A stretch of 64,000 bases of DNA from VRUE01 sp963737575 (GCA_963737575.1 CAVTTJ010000009.1:124001-188000), one strand, 5' to 3'; numbered from the stretch's first letter, positions 19,026 to 28,200 are shown. A program made the numbers and translations. The notes: generated by a model not told the origin, from the sequence alone.

Positions 19026-20036
19026 ATGGAGGCGACGGCGACTCTCGAGGATCGGGTCAGGGCCTGGGAGGCCGAGTTCCTCTCCGAGGCGGGGACCCCG
19101 TCCTATCCCGCTCAGCGCCGGGTCGAGGAGCCCGACAGCCCGCTGCGAACGCCGTTCCAGCGCGATCGCGACCGGATCGTCCACTCCAAGGCCTTCCGCC
19201 GGCTCAAGCACAAGACGCAGGTCTTCATCGCCCCCGAGGGCGACCACTATCGGACCCGGCTCACCCACACGCTCGAGGCCTGCGGGATCGCCCGCACTGT
19301 CGCCCGCGCGGTCGGCCTCAACGAGGACCTGACCGAGGCGATCGGCCTCGGTCACGACCTCGGTCACCCACCCTTCGGCCACACCGGCGAGAGCGCGCTC
19401 GACGCGGCGCTGCGCGAGCGCTGCGACTCCGGGTTCAAGCACAACGTCCACTCATTGCGGGTCGTCGACGTCCTCGAGCGCGACGGCCACGGCCTCAACC
19501 TGACCGAACAGGTCCGTGACGGGATCCTCAACCACACCGGCTCCGACCGACCGGCGACCCAGGAGGGCCGGATCGTCAAGCTCGTCGACCGCGTCGCCTA
19601 CATCAACCATGACATCGACGACGCCCTGCGGGCGGGGATCCTGCGCGACGAGGACCTGCCGGCGGCCGAGATCGAGCTGCTCGGCCCGACCGGCTCGGCG
19701 CGGATCGACACCCTCGTCCGCGACATCGTCGAGCGCTCGGCCGAGGCCGGCGACATCGCCCAGAGCGAGGAGGTCGGCGGAGCGATGCTGCGGCTACGGA
19801 AGTTCATGTTCGACGAGGTCTACCTCGGCGCTTCGGCACGGCGCGAGCATGAGCGCGCCCATCGCACGCTGCGCGGCCTGTTCGATCACTACATGGAGCA
19901 CCCCGATGAGGTCCCCGAAGGCGAGGCCGGGGCGAGCGACTGCCAGCGCGTCGCCGACTACATCGCCGGGATGACCGACCGCTACTGCATCGCCCGCTTC
20001 ACCGAGCTGACCGTGCCGGAGGCCGCCAGGTTCTGA
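19026..20036 (+). CDS. dgt: dGTPase-like deoxynucleotide triphosphohydrolase
   Basis: HD-domain triphosphohydrolase of the Dgt family, about 336 residues, releasing triphosphate from dNTPs. HD metal residues are seen in TRLTHTLEACGIAR, GHDLGHPPFGHTGE and the later NHDIDDALRAG. ATG 19026 directly follows a GTG at 19023, either of which may be used. The stop overlaps the dnaG start by one base (TGATG), a linkage of dNTP pool control and primase common in actinobacteria. Confidence 0.92.
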   Translation: MEATATLEDRVRAWEAEFLSEAGTPSYPAQRRVEEPDSPLRTPFQRDRDRIVHSKAFRRLKHKTQVFIAPEGDHYRTRLTHTLEACGIARTVARAVGLNEDLTEAIGLGHDLGHPPFGHTGESALDAALRERCDSGFKHNVHSLRVVDVLERDGHGLNLTEQVRDGILNHTGSDRPATQEGRIVKLVDRVAYINHDIDDALRAGILRDEDLPAAEIELLGPTGSARIDTLVRDIVERSAEAGDIAQSEEVGGAMLRLRKFMFDEVYLGASARREHERAHRTLRGLFDHYMEHPDEVPEGEAGASDCQRVADYIAGMTDRYCIARFTELTVPEAARF

Positions 20037-21805
20037 TGGCGCTGATCTCCCCCGACAGCCTCGAGCGCGTCAAGCAGGCCGCCGACATCGTCGAGGTCGT
20101 CTCGGCCCACACCGACCTGCGCCGCCAGGGAGCGCGCTGGGTCGGCCTCTGTCCTTTCCACGAGGAGCGCACTCCCTCGTTCTCGGTCGACCCCCAGGAG
20201 AAGCTCTACCACTGCTTCGGCTGCGGCGTCGGCGGCGACACGATCAAGTTCGTCCAGGAGAAGGAGGGGCTGGGATTCGCCGAGGCGGTCGAGCTGCTGG
20301 CCGACCGCTATGGGGTCGAGCTCGAGCGCGAGCGCGAGGACCCTCAGGCCGAGGCCCGGCGCCAGCAACGGCGCCAGCTCGGCGAGCTGCTCGACCGCAC
20401 CGCCGCCTTCTATGCCAGCTATCTCTGGGACTCCGAGGAGGCCGGCAGGGCGCGCGCCTACCTGGCCGAGCGCGGACTGGAGGAGGACATCCTGCGCCGA
20501 TTCGCGGTCGGTTACGCGCCGAGCGCCTGGGACACGGTCCTGGTCCGCGGTCAGAGGGCGGGGTTCAGCGTCGCCCAGCTGCGTGCCGTCGGCCTCGCCC
20601 AGAGGGGACGGGGAGGGGGCGAGTACGACCGCTTCCGGGCCCGGATCATGTTCCCGATCCGCGATCGCCGCGGCCGTGCCCTCGGGTTCGGCGGGCGGGC
20701 GATGCGAACCGACCAGGGCGCCAAGTACGTCAACACGGCCGAGACCGAGTTCTTCCACAAGAGCGACATGCTCTACGGGATCGACCTCGCCAAGGGGCCG
20801 ATCGCGAAGGCGGGGCGCGCCGTGGTGGTCGAGGGATACACCGACGTGCTCGCCCTCCACCAGGCCGGCGTCGAGGAGGCGGTGGGGGTGATGGGGACCG
20901 CGATCACGACGAAGCAGGTTGCGGGGCTCTCGGGGATGGTCGAGGAGGTCGTCCTCGCCCTCGACGCCGACTCGGCCGGCCAGGAGGCGATGCTCCGGAC
21001 CCAGCAGGTCGCCGCCGACCGGCGGATGCGGCTGCGGGTCGCGGCGATGCCGGCTGGGGAGGACCCGGCCGAGATGGTCGCCGCGGACGGCGGCGCCGAG
21101 CGCTTCCGCTGCTTACTCGAAACGGCGATCGAGCTGCCCGCCTTCCAGGTCGGCCTCGTCCTCGAAGGGACCGACATGGCCTCGCCGGCCGAGCGCGACA
21201 GGGCACTTACCGAACTGGCGCCGATCCTCGCGGCGATGGGGGAGGGGGCCAGCCGCAATGACCTGGTGCGGCTCGTCGCCGAGCGCCTCGAACTCGAGCC
21301 GGCGCTGGTGATGGGGCGGCTGACGGCCGCTCAGCCACTCGCCGGCGGGACCGAGGCTCCCGACCCGCGGGCCGCCCCCCCGGCGCGCCCCAGGGGCGAG
21401 CTGACCTCGCGCGAGCGCCGCGAGCGGGCGCTTCTGGCGATGTGCATCGCCCTGCCGGAGGAGGGGAGGGGGTACCTCTCGAGGCTCGGCGAGGACCACC
21501 TCTCGAAGCTAGGCGCCCGCGCCGCCGCCTGGCTCGCCGAGAACATCGACGACCCCGCATCGAACCTGCCCCGCGAGGATGCCGAGCTCGCCGGCCTGAT
21601 CGCCGAGCTCGTGATCGTCGCCAACGACGAGCCCGCATCGCGGGAGGCGATGGAGCTCAACTACATGCTGCTCGAGCAGGGCCGGCTCGAGGCCGAGATC
21701 GCCGCCGCCGGCGAGGGCGAGAACCCCGAGCGCCGGGCCGAGCTCAGCCGAGAGAGGGCGGCCCTCGTCGAGCAGATCGCCCGGGCCGAGCGGGTGGAGA
21801 GCTAA
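20036..21805 (+). CDS. dnaG: DNA primase
   Basis: Synthesises RNA primers at the replication fork. CHC2 zinc finger (CPFHEERTPSF..HCFGCGVGG) is at about residues 40-65, and the catalytic core contains a TOPRIM motif (VVVEGYTDVLALH, LALDADSAGQEA) at about 262-320. The DnaB-interacting C-terminal region is shorter and more divergent. About 589 residues. No rpoD follows, unlike many bacteria; a tRNA gene comes next. Confidence 0.96.
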   Translation: MALISPDSLERVKQAADIVEVVSAHTDLRRQGARWVGLCPFHEERTPSFSVDPQEKLYHCFGCGVGGDTIKFVQEKEGLGFAEAVELLADRYGVELEREREDPQAEARRQQRRQLGELLDRTAAFYASYLWDSEEAGRARAYLAERGLEEDILRRFAVGYAPSAWDTVLVRGQRAGFSVAQLRAVGLAQRGRGGGEYDRFRARIMFPIRDRRGRALGFGGRAMRTDQGAKYVNTAETEFFHKSDMLYGIDLAKGPIAKAGRAVVVEGYTDVLALHQAGVEEAVGVMGTAITTKQVAGLSGMVEEVVLALDADSAGQEAMLRTQQVAADRRMRLRVAAMPAGEDPAEMVAADGGAERFRCLLETAIELPAFQVGLVLEGTDMASPAERDRALTELAPILAAMGEGASRNDLVRLVAERLELEPALVMGRLTAAQPLAGGTEAPDPRAAPPARPRGELTSRERRERALLAMCIALPEEGRGYLSRLGEDHLSKLGARAAAWLAENIDDPASNLPREDAELAGLIAELVIVANDEPASREAMELNYMLLEQGRLEAEIAAAGEGENPERRAELSRERAALVEQIARAERVES

Positions 21806-21826
21806 CCGGTAAATTCTCCGGGCCTT

Positions 21827-21899
21827 TCCGGGGTAGCTCAATCGGCAGAGCACTCGGCTGTTAACCGAGGGGTTGTGGGTTCGAGTCCCACCCCCGGAG
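21827..21899 (+). tRNA. tRNA-Asn (GTT)
   Basis: A 73-nt cloverleaf: acceptor TCCGGGG/CCCCGGA, D-arm AGCTCAATCGGCAGAGC, anticodon stem CTCGG/CCGAG with loop reading GTT, and T-loop TTCGAGT. No CCA is encoded. Lies 21 bases after dnaG. Confidence 0.95.
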
Positions 21900-21913
21900 C
21901 TTCGTGGCGGCCA

Positions 21914-23158
21914 CTAGATGGCCGCCTGTGAGCGGGCGAGCTCCTCGACGAGCTCGGCCCCGCGCCCTGCGCCATCGTGGGCGCGGCTCCAGGCGGAGAG
22001 CTCGGCGGCGCGGGCGGCGAAGGACGGGTCGGAGAGGATCCGCCGCGCCGCCCAGCGCAGCGGCGCCGGGCGGCACAGACGCCACGGCAGCGAGAGGCCG
22101 ACCCTCGCCCAGGACACCCGCATCGCCGTCTCGCTCATGTCGCCGATGAACGGGCAGACCAGCAGCGGGGTACCGGAGCCGAGGGCGCGGGCGACGGTGC
22201 CGTGGCCGCCGTGGGAGATGACCAGCGAGGCGGCCGGCATCAGCTGGCTGTAGCTGAGCCAGTCGACGAGGACCGCATTGGCGGGGTCCTCGATCGGGCG
22301 CAGCGGACGCACCCGGTTGGTCGTTGCGACGACCCGGACCGGCTCCTCCGCGAGCGCTGCCAGCGCCGTCCGGACCAACCGGTTGCCGGAGTCGTGGGCT
22401 GTGCTGGGCGCGACGAGGACGAGCGGCTCATCCCCCGGCGGCAGCTCGATCTCGGGATGTGGGATCTCGAAAGTCATCGGGCCGGTTACCTCGACTCCGT
22501 CCGGCCAGCGCCGCGGGTACTCGAGCTGGGGGAAGGTCCCGACCAGCGCGAGCTCGGTGCTGATCCCGCCGTGGAAGCGCTCGATCGGCGCCAACCCGAG
22601 CCGCTCGCGCTGCCGGTTTAGGTCGCGCCTGCCGTTCTCGAGGCCGATGTCGAGCAGCCGCCGGCCCTCCCGCCAGGCCCAACGGCCGACAGGCGTCCTG
22701 GGCGGCCGCAGGCCGATCGCGAAGAACGGCTGGCCCGGCTCGACAGCCGGGTAGAGGTGGGGGATCAGAGTCGCCCGCGGAATCCCCGCGACCTCGGCGG
22801 CGAGCGCGGGGGCGAGGGTGAGGATGTCGCTGACGACGACGTCGGGCCGCATCTCATCGAGCAGCGGCACCAGCGCCCGTGCGGCCTCGGCCGCGTGCGC
22901 GCCGTCGGTGGAGTCGGGGTCGGGCGGTGGAAACATCCGGTATTCCTCGGCCGCGGCAAAGCCGAGGCCGGCGCCCTCGACCGCCGCCCGCCGCTCCTCC
23001 CAGGTCTCGACCGTGACCTCGGCGCCGCGCTCGGCCAGGGCCCGGCCGAGCGCGATCGCGGGGAAGACGTGACCCGGGTCGCCGAAGGCGGCGACCAGGT
23101 AGCGCCTACGGGGTGTCGAGCCCCTCGCTGGGTCGGGTGAAGACGATCTCGGGGACAT
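21914..23158 (-). CDS. UDP-glycosyltransferase-like protein (GT1/MGT type)
   Basis: GT-B fold glycosyltransferase of about 414 residues. The N-terminal Rossmann half opens with YLVAAFGDPGHVFPAIALGRAL. The donor-binding half carries WLSYSQLMPAASLVISHGGHGTVARAL, the UDP-sugar signature region. It resembles macrolide-type transferases acting on small hydrophobic acceptors. ATG 23158 lies 53 bases inside the upstream SDR gene, so the two are coupled on the minus strand. Acceptor unknown. Confidence 0.82.
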   Translation of the reverse strand: MSPRSSSPDPARGSTPRRRYLVAAFGDPGHVFPAIALGRALAERGAEVTVETWEERRAAVEGAGLGFAAAEEYRMFPPPDPDSTDGAHAAEAARALVPLLDEMRPDVVVSDILTLAPALAAEVAGIPRATLIPHLYPAVEPGQPFFAIGLRPPRTPVGRWAWREGRRLLDIGLENGRRDLNRQRERLGLAPIERFHGGISTELALVGTFPQLEYPRRWPDGVEVTGPMTFEIPHPEIELPPGDEPLVLVAPSTAHDSGNRLVRTALAALAEEPVRVVATTNRVRPLRPIEDPANAVLVDWLSYSQLMPAASLVISHGGHGTVARALGSGTPLLVCPFIGDMSETAMRVSWARVGLSLPWRLCRPAPLRWAARRILSDPSFAARAAELSAWSRAHDGAGRGAELVEELARSQAAI

Positions 23159-23837
23159 GGCAGTTGGGCGATGTTCGCAGCAGGAAGCGGACCCCCTCGG
23201 CGATGTCCTCGGGCCGGATCATGTCCTCGCCCGGCACCTGGCCCTTGGCGAACTCGGTCATCGGAGTGTCTACGAAGCCCGGCGCCAGCGCCGTGCACTG
23301 GATCCCCTCGCCGCCGAACTCGCGATGGGTCGACTGCGTGAAGTTGATCACCGCGGCCTTCGTCGCGGCGTAGATCGAGAGCCACGCCTGACCGCCTTTG
23401 CCTGCTATCGAGGCGGTGTTGACGATCAGCGCCTTGCCGTGCTCGGCTCCCGCCTTGCGCAGCATCGGCAGGCCCTCGCGGGTGCCGATGATCAGCGCCC
23501 GCAGGTTGACCCCGAGCTGCATGTCGAGGTATTTCGTCTGGATCTCCTCCATCGGCGCCCCGATCCCGACCCCGGCATTGTTGACCAGAACGTCGAGGCG
23601 CCCGTAGGCCTCCGTGTGCTTGGCGAAGACGCCGACCACGTCGTCCTCGTCCGCCATGTTGGCGGCGACGCTCTGGACCTCGAGCCCCTCGGAGCGGAGG
23701 CTCGAGGCGGCCGCCTCGAGCTTCTCCGGACGCCGCGCCGACACCGTCAGGGCATATCCCTGCTCGCCGAGGACGCGGGCGATCGCCAGCCCGATCCCGC
23801 TCGAGGCCCCCGTGATCACTGCCGCTCGCTCCGCCAA
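23106..23837 (-). CDS. Short-chain dehydrogenase/reductase
   Basis: Classical NAD(P)-dependent SDR of about 243 residues: TGASSGIG cofactor loop, NNAGVG, and catalytic Ser plus YAATK. TTG 23837 is preferred because a GAGGAGAG Shine-Dalgarno lies just upstream and a TATAGG -10-like element lies further up. A GTG at 23873 would add 12 residues. It precedes the glycosyltransferase gene and may prepare its acceptor by reduction or oxidation of a carbonyl or alcohol; that is inference. Confidence 0.86.
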   Translation of the reverse strand: MAERAAVITGASSGIGLAIARVLGEQGYALTVSARRPEKLEAAASSLRSEGLEVQSVAANMADEDDVVGVFAKHTEAYGRLDVLVNNAGVGIGAPMEEIQTKYLDMQLGVNLRALIIGTREGLPMLRKAGAEHGKALIVNTASIAGKGGQAWLSIYAATKAAVINFTQSTHREFGGEGIQCTALAPGFVDTPMTEFAKGQVPGEDMIRPEDIAEGVRFLLRTSPNCHVPEIVFTRPSEGLDTP

Positions 23838-23932
23838 GACGCTCTCCTCGCGCTCGATTTCGGTTGGGCGCACCCTATACGCAGGCAGATGGCGCAGCGC
23901 GGCCGGCCTCAGGCGTGTTATCGCTCAATAAC

Positions 23933-25036
23933 ATGCCTGCCCCGATGCCCCTCCGAAGCCTTGGCCGTGTCACGTCCGTCCTTGCCTGCGCGCTTGCCGC
24001 CGGCGCGCTGCTCGACGCCTGCGGCAGCTCCAATTCCTCCTCGACCGGAGGGGGATCGGTCGAAAACCGCCCGGCCCCGCCGAAGAGCGAGTTCCCAAGC
24101 CCCGACGGCAGATCCCTGCTCGAAGTGGTCAACGGGACCTCCGGCCCGGCAGAAGTAGTCATCTCACCCGCGGCGATGGCCTTCTACAAGGGCCAGAACC
24201 GCTACCCGTTCGGCGTCTTCCACAACGATCGCAGCCAGATCCCCGACGCCACCGTCGCGCTCTACATCTCGAAGGCACCGCCGCCGAAAAGGCCCGAAGG
24301 CCCGGCCGCCGAAGCGAACAAGCGGCGCAAAGGGGCGATCGCGCGAGCCCGCCACGAAGCTCTCGAAGCTCCGGCGATCGGGCCTTTCCCGGCCAAGGTG
24401 GAATCGCTGGAGACGCAGCCGGCCTTCCGGGCGCAGACGACCGCCGACGACGAAAACGCCGCCACGGTCGTCTACAGCACAAACCTCGATTTCCCGAGCA
24501 ACGGCGAGTGGCGGATCGCAGCCGTGGTCAAAGAAGCCGACGGCAAGTTCACCGGGGCGATCCTCCCGAGCGCGGTCGTCGGCGAATTCAGCCAGATCCC
24601 GCGGGTCGGCGAACCGGCTCCCGTGATCCACACGCCAACCGCCGAGGACTACAACGGCGACCTCTCGAAGGTCACGACCCGCATCCCTCCGGACACCCAG
24701 AACAAGGTCGACTTCGCGGACGTTGTGGGCAAGGAACCGATAGCCCTCTTGTTTGCGACCCCCCAGTTCTGCCAGAGTCGGGTATGCGGACCGGTCGTCG
24801 ACGTCGCTGAGCAGGTCAAAGAGACGTGGGGCGACAGGGTCAATTTCATCCACATGGAGATCTACAACGACAACGACCCGAACAAGCACCCGCGCCCGCA
24901 GGTGCGGAGATATCACCTGCCGAGCGAGCCGTGGCTGTTCATCATCGACCGCGAGGGGATCATCTCCGGCGAGGTCGAGGGCGCCTTCGGTGTCGACCTG
25001 ATGACCAGGGAAGTTGAAAAGGTCGCCGGAGAATGA
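23933..25036 (+). CDS. Lipoprotein with thioredoxin-like domain
   Basis: About 367 residues. The N-terminus is a signal peptide ending in a lipobox-like LLDACGSS with Cys near residue 30, followed by a Ser/Gly linker. The middle is a beta-rich region. The C-terminal part has a thioredoxin-like fold with Cys280-x4-Cys285 (FCQSRVCGPVVDV) and a later LFIIDREGIISG strand. The spacing x4 instead of x2 suggests a peroxiredoxin- or Sco-like variant instead of a standard disulfide oxidoreductase. The stop overlaps the Hpt gene as ATGA. Confidence 0.75.
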   Translation: MPAPMPLRSLGRVTSVLACALAAGALLDACGSSNSSSTGGGSVENRPAPPKSEFPSPDGRSLLEVVNGTSGPAEVVISPAAMAFYKGQNRYPFGVFHNDRSQIPDATVALYISKAPPPKRPEGPAAEANKRRKGAIARARHEALEAPAIGPFPAKVESLETQPAFRAQTTADDENAATVVYSTNLDFPSNGEWRIAAVVKEADGKFTGAILPSAVVGEFSQIPRVGEPAPVIHTPTAEDYNGDLSKVTTRIPPDTQNKVDFADVVGKEPIALLFATPQFCQSRVCGPVVDVAEQVKETWGDRVNFIHMEIYNDNDPNKHPRPQVRRYHLPSEPWLFIIDREGIISGEVEGAFGVDLMTREVEKVAGE

Positions 25037-25398
25037 GCGAGACGACCAGCCCCGATCCCGAGCTCCTGAAATCCTTCGCCGAGGAGGCGAAACGGCGCTG
25101 CGACGTGATCTCCGCCGGGCTGGCGACCGAGACCGAAGACTTCGAGACCCTCCGCGCCGAAGCTCACGCTCTGCGCGGAACGGCAGGCGCCGTCGGCCTC
25201 CGGCGACTCGCCGAGCTCGCCGGGCTGATGGAATCGGACCTCGCCGAAGCGAAGAAAACCGGCGTGATCCGCGGCGGCCGCTCGCACCAGATCGCGGACG
25301 CGGCCAAGGCCCTGTCCGACGGCGCCGCGGCCGCGGCGGAGGGCAAGGAGGAGCCGCCCGACGTCGGCCGCTCCCTCGCCCAGTTGTTCAGCGCCTGA
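25033..25398 (+). CDS. Stand-alone histidine phosphotransfer (Hpt) domain protein
   Basis: About 121 residues, mainly helical. The Hpt signature EAHALRGTAGAVGL places the phosphorylatable His near residue 45; the canonical Lys after HxL is Arg here. A free Hpt protein would shuttle phosphate between a hybrid sensor kinase and a response regulator, but neither is found nearby. It overlaps a thioredoxin-like lipoprotein gene by four bases, an odd coupling. Confidence 0.72.
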   Translation: MSETTSPDPELLKSFAEEAKRRCDVISAGLATETEDFETLRAEAHALRGTAGAVGLRRLAELAGLMESDLAEAKKTGVIRGGRSHQIADAAKALSDGAAAAAEGKEEPPDVGRSLAQLFSA

Positions 25399-25426
25399 TC
25401 GCGAGATTCGCCGGACCCAAAAGTCT

Positions 25427-25449
25427 CGCCTCACCCCGCCGGTGAGGCG
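25427..25449 (+). terminator. Hairpin after the Hpt gene, likely terminator
   Basis: Perfect 9-bp stem CGCCTCACC/GGTGAGGCG with a 5-nt loop, 28 bases after the Hpt stop. No T-run follows, so termination strength is uncertain. Confidence 0.5.
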
Positions 25450-25547
25450 CATGCCTTCCCCTGAGGAGCGCCCCGGTATCAGGGGCGGCTGGGGCCGGGG
25501 ATCTTTCCCTTCTCCGGCGCTTCCGCGCCGCGCGGATTCGGGCGGAA

Positions 25548-25964
25548 CTAGGCCCAGGGACCGATGCCGCCGATCCGCTCGATGGCAATCCGCATCCGGA
25601 CTCCGGGCGGTGGGTCGGGCATCGGCGGGAACTTCACCTCGGGACCGAGATAGACGTGCGCGAGCTGCTGCAGCAGCTCCGGGGCGCCGCCCTCCTCAAG
25701 CGAGGCGCGGCCGTGAACGATCAGGTATTGCTTGAGGCCCGGCGGCTGAATCTCGGACCCCTCGAAGGAGACAGTCACCCGCTGGTCGCGGCGGACATTC
25801 TCGATCTTGCGCTGGTCGGATTTGAGGTGCGCGGTGACAAGATCATCGCCCTCGACGGCGACCCAGACGCACGTGACCTGGGGGGAGCCGTCCTCATTGA
25901 TGGTGACGAGGTGGCCCAGCGCACCCTCCTCGATCAGCTTCCTGGCGCTCTCCGGCAGCTCCAT
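25548..25964 (-). CDS. PPOX-class (F420/FMN) oxidoreductase
   Basis: Pyridoxamine-phosphate-oxidase-like split-barrel protein of about 138 residues, a type that in actinobacteria often binds F420. Visible features: LVTINEDGSPQVTCVWVAV, then AHLKSDQRKIENVRRD and RVTVSFEG. ATG 25964; the TAGGCT hexamer 8 bases upstream (plus strand 25973-25978) suggests a leaderless transcript. Convergent with the Hpt gene. Confidence 0.8.
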   Translation of the reverse strand: MELPESARKLIEEGALGHLVTINEDGSPQVTCVWVAVEGDDLVTAHLKSDQRKIENVRRDQRVTVSFEGSEIQPPGLKQYLIVHGRASLEEGGAPELLQQLAHVYLGPEVKFPPMPDPPPGVRMRIAIERIGGIGPWA

Positions 25965-26023
25965 CGGCCGGCAGCCTATCGCTCGCCTCCAGGTGCCCCT
26001 CGCAATCGCTACGCTCGCCTCGA

Positions 26024-26097
26024 GGGGCGGTAGCTCAGTTGGTCAGAGCAGCGGACTCATAATCCGTCGGTCGCTGGTTCGAGTCCAGCCCGCCCCA
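26024..26097 (+). tRNA. tRNA-Met (CAT)
   Basis: Acceptor GGGGCGG/CCGCCCC, D-arm AGCTCAGTTGGTCAGAGC, anticodon loop CTCATAA and T-loop TTCGAGT. The CAT anticodon could also be a lysidine-modified tRNA-Ile2, but the overall sequence resembles actinobacterial elongator Met. Its 3' half is the attachment site of the adjacent integrated element. Confidence 0.9.
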
Positions 26098-26117
26098 TCG
26101 CTCTAGAAAGCCAAATG

Positions 26118-26140
26118 CGCCGCCTTCCGGGGCGGCGTTT
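26118..26140 (+). terminator. Terminator of tRNA-Met
   Basis: Stem CGCCGCC/GGCGGCG with loop TTCCGG, followed by TTT. It lies 20 bases after the tRNA and inside the integrated element, so the element appears to bring its own terminator. Confidence 0.65.
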
Positions 26141-26148
26141 CGGCGCAG

Positions 26149-26168
26149 AGGGCAACTGATAGGGCAAC
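26149..26168 (+). repeat. Paired AGGGCAAC direct repeats, left end of element
   Basis: AGGGCAAC at 26149-26156 and 26161-26168, spaced 12 bases start to start. The same pair recurs at the right end. Likely integrase arm-binding sites. Confidence 0.55.
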
Positions 26169-26192
26169 GCTTCCGTGTAGCGCCAGTCAAGG

Positions 26193-27355
26193 CTGGCATC
26201 TTACAAGCGCGGGAACCGCTACGTCGTCGTCTGGCGCCATCGCGGGAAACAGCACGGGTCGTTTCAGCGGACCCTCGCCGAGGCGCGCGAGGCGAAGGGA
26301 CTGCGCCAGGCCGGGGACAGGCGCCCGACGTCGCGGATCGGCTTCGAGGACTCCTTCGGCGACTGGATCGAGTCATACGCGGGACGGCCGGCGCGCGGGT
26401 TGTCGGACACGACCCGGCCCGAGTACCGGCGGCCCGATCAAGGCGCACGCCCTCCGCGCTGGCGGACCTGGCGGCTGGCCGATGTCGAGCCGGGCGACGT
26501 CCGCGACCTGTTCGGTCAGATGCGCCGGAGCGGGCGCTCGACCTCGCAGATCAAGAAGACGAGGGCGGCGCTCTCGGCGATGTTCGCGACCGCGGTCGAT
26601 CATGGCCTGCGCCCGTCGAACCCGGTCGCGGTGGTCCGCATCCCGACCGCGAACGGCGACGAACCGAAAGACGATCGAGCGAAGGCGCTGGCCCGCGAAG
26701 AGTTGAAGCTGCTCCTCGCCGCGATCCCCGAGCGCTGGCGGCTCTTTTTCGAGTTCCTGACGCATATGGGCCTGCGGATCAGCGAGGCCGTCGGCCTGAC
26801 CTGGGCGAACGTCGACCTCGGTGAGCGCCCGCACGTCAAGGTCCGCGAGCAGTTCTACCGTGGCGAGCGCCGCAAGTTGAAGAGCGGCGCGGGATCGCGC
26901 GACGTTCCGCTCTCGCCGGGGATGGCGGTGCGGCTGCTCGGCCATCGGCGCGACTCCTACGGGGGTCCGAAGGCGCCGGTCTTCGCGGCGAAGATCGGGA
27001 CTGAGTTATCGCCGTCGAACCTGCATCAGCGCGTCTTAGAGCCTGCCGCGATCGCCGTCGGTCTCGGGGTCGAGGTCGTCGCCAGGAACGGCAAGCGCCG
27101 GACCCGCTCGACGGTAACGTTCCACACCTTCCGCCACACCTGCGCGTCGCTGCTCTTCGACGCCGGGCGCACGTGAAGCAGGTCGCCGAGTGGCTCGGCC
27201 ACGCCGACCCGAGCTTCACCCTGCGGACCTACGTCCATCTGATCGACGACGGGGTCGGTGACGCCGACCTCTTCGACGAGGCGGTCGCCGCTCCCTCCGG
27301 GAACGGCACCGCATTGCCGTCGGTCGCGCTTGACCCGTCCCGCATTCGGGGCTAG
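26193..27355 (+). pseudogene. Tyrosine integrase, frameshifted
   Basis: Phage-type integrase of roughly 385 residues if repaired. An N-terminal AP2-like arm-binding region (KRGNRYVVVWRHRGK) is followed by a core-binding domain and the catalytic domain with Arg in MGLRISEAVGL, HTFRHTCASLLF, then LGHADPSF and nucleophile Tyr in TYVHLI. The last two motifs are in another frame: one missing base near 27170 (GRT then stop, expected GRNVKQVAEWLGH). The only in-frame start near the N-terminus is CTG 26193, preceded two codons beyond by a stop, so the start may be damaged too. It abuts the tRNA att site. Confidence 0.85.
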
Positions 27356-27420
27356 CGTTGATCTGGGCCATAACCCGTTGGGGGGGCGAGGCCGAAAGCC
27401 ACGAACCAACGGAGGCCCAG

Positions 27421-28068
27421 ATGCGACCGAGGCTGACCTACGCGAACGTCGTCGCCACGCTCGCCCTGTTCATCGCTATCGGGGGTGCAAGCGCCTTCGC
27501 GGCATCCCAGCTCGGCAAGAACTCGGTCGGGACCAAGCAACTGAAGAAGAACTCGGTCACCACGGCGAAAATCAAGAAGGAAGCGGTCACCGCCGCCAAG
27601 GTCAAGAAGGGGACGCTGACCGGGACGCAGATCGACGCCTCGACGCTCGGCACGGTCCCCTCCGCCAGCTCGGCGAAATCCGCCAGCTCGGCGAGCGTCG
27701 CCAATTCGCTTGCTCCTCCTGAAGCGTGGCACGAGGTGGGCGCCCCGGGCGAGCCGGCCTTCCAGACCGGCTGGGAAAACCTCGGCAGCCCTGAACACGA
27801 AAATGCCGCCTTCTTCAAGGACCACGAGGGGATCGTTCACCTGAAAGGATCGGTCAAGGCCGGAGGGAGCGGCCCCATATTCCAGCTTCCTCCCGGCTTC
27901 CGGCCTGCCGCCGCAGGAAAGAAGATCGAAGTCGCGGCGACCTGCGCCGGTGCCCCCTGCCCGGAAGGGGTGTTCTCGCTGGCGATCTTCGGTGACGGAC
28001 GGGTCGAGGGGTTCACAGGCGGCGACTTCTTGAACCTCGACGGAGTGACCTTCCGCGCCGAATCCTGA
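27421..28068 (+). CDS. Secreted LTYANVVATLAL-family protein, element cargo
   Basis: About 215 residues. A signal-peptide-like N-terminus (LTYANVVATLALFIAIGGASAFAA) is followed by short imperfect repeats of the form NSVxTxxLKKNSVTTAKIKKEAV, then a beta-rich C-terminal domain with a two-cysteine pair (ATCAGAPCPEG). A good GGAGG ribosome-binding site precedes ATG 27421. I recall many such secreted proteins of unknown function in Thermoleophilia. A diverged paralogue lies at 35217. It is the only cargo of the tRNA-Met element. Confidence 0.7.
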   Translation: MRPRLTYANVVATLALFIAIGGASAFAASQLGKNSVGTKQLKKNSVTTAKIKKEAVTAAKVKKGTLTGTQIDASTLGTVPSASSAKSASSASVANSLAPPEAWHEVGAPGEPAFQTGWENLGSPEHENAAFFKDHEGIVHLKGSVKAGGSGPIFQLPPGFRPAAAGKKIEVAATCAGAPCPEGVFSLAIFGDGRVEGFTGGDFLNLDGVTFRAES

Positions 28069-28078
28069 GCATCGCCCG

Positions 28079-28197
28079 AGGGCAACGGGAGGGCAACGGA
28101 ACACCCGGAGACAGCCGCAAACGTCGAGCCGTCCAAATCGGCTGAAACCGGCGATTGGCGGGGAAAGTCCGAACAGGAGCAAACAGCCGCAAACGTC
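28079..28197 (+). repeat. Direct repeats at the right end of the element
   Basis: AGGGCAAC occurs at 28079-28086 and 28090-28097, matching the left-end pair in sequence and orientation. A second repeat, ACAGCCGCAAACGTC, occurs at 28111-28125 and 28183-28197, the latter ending 3 bases before the att core. Together they look like an integrase/excisionase binding array. Confidence 0.6.
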
Positions 28198-28200
28198 TGG

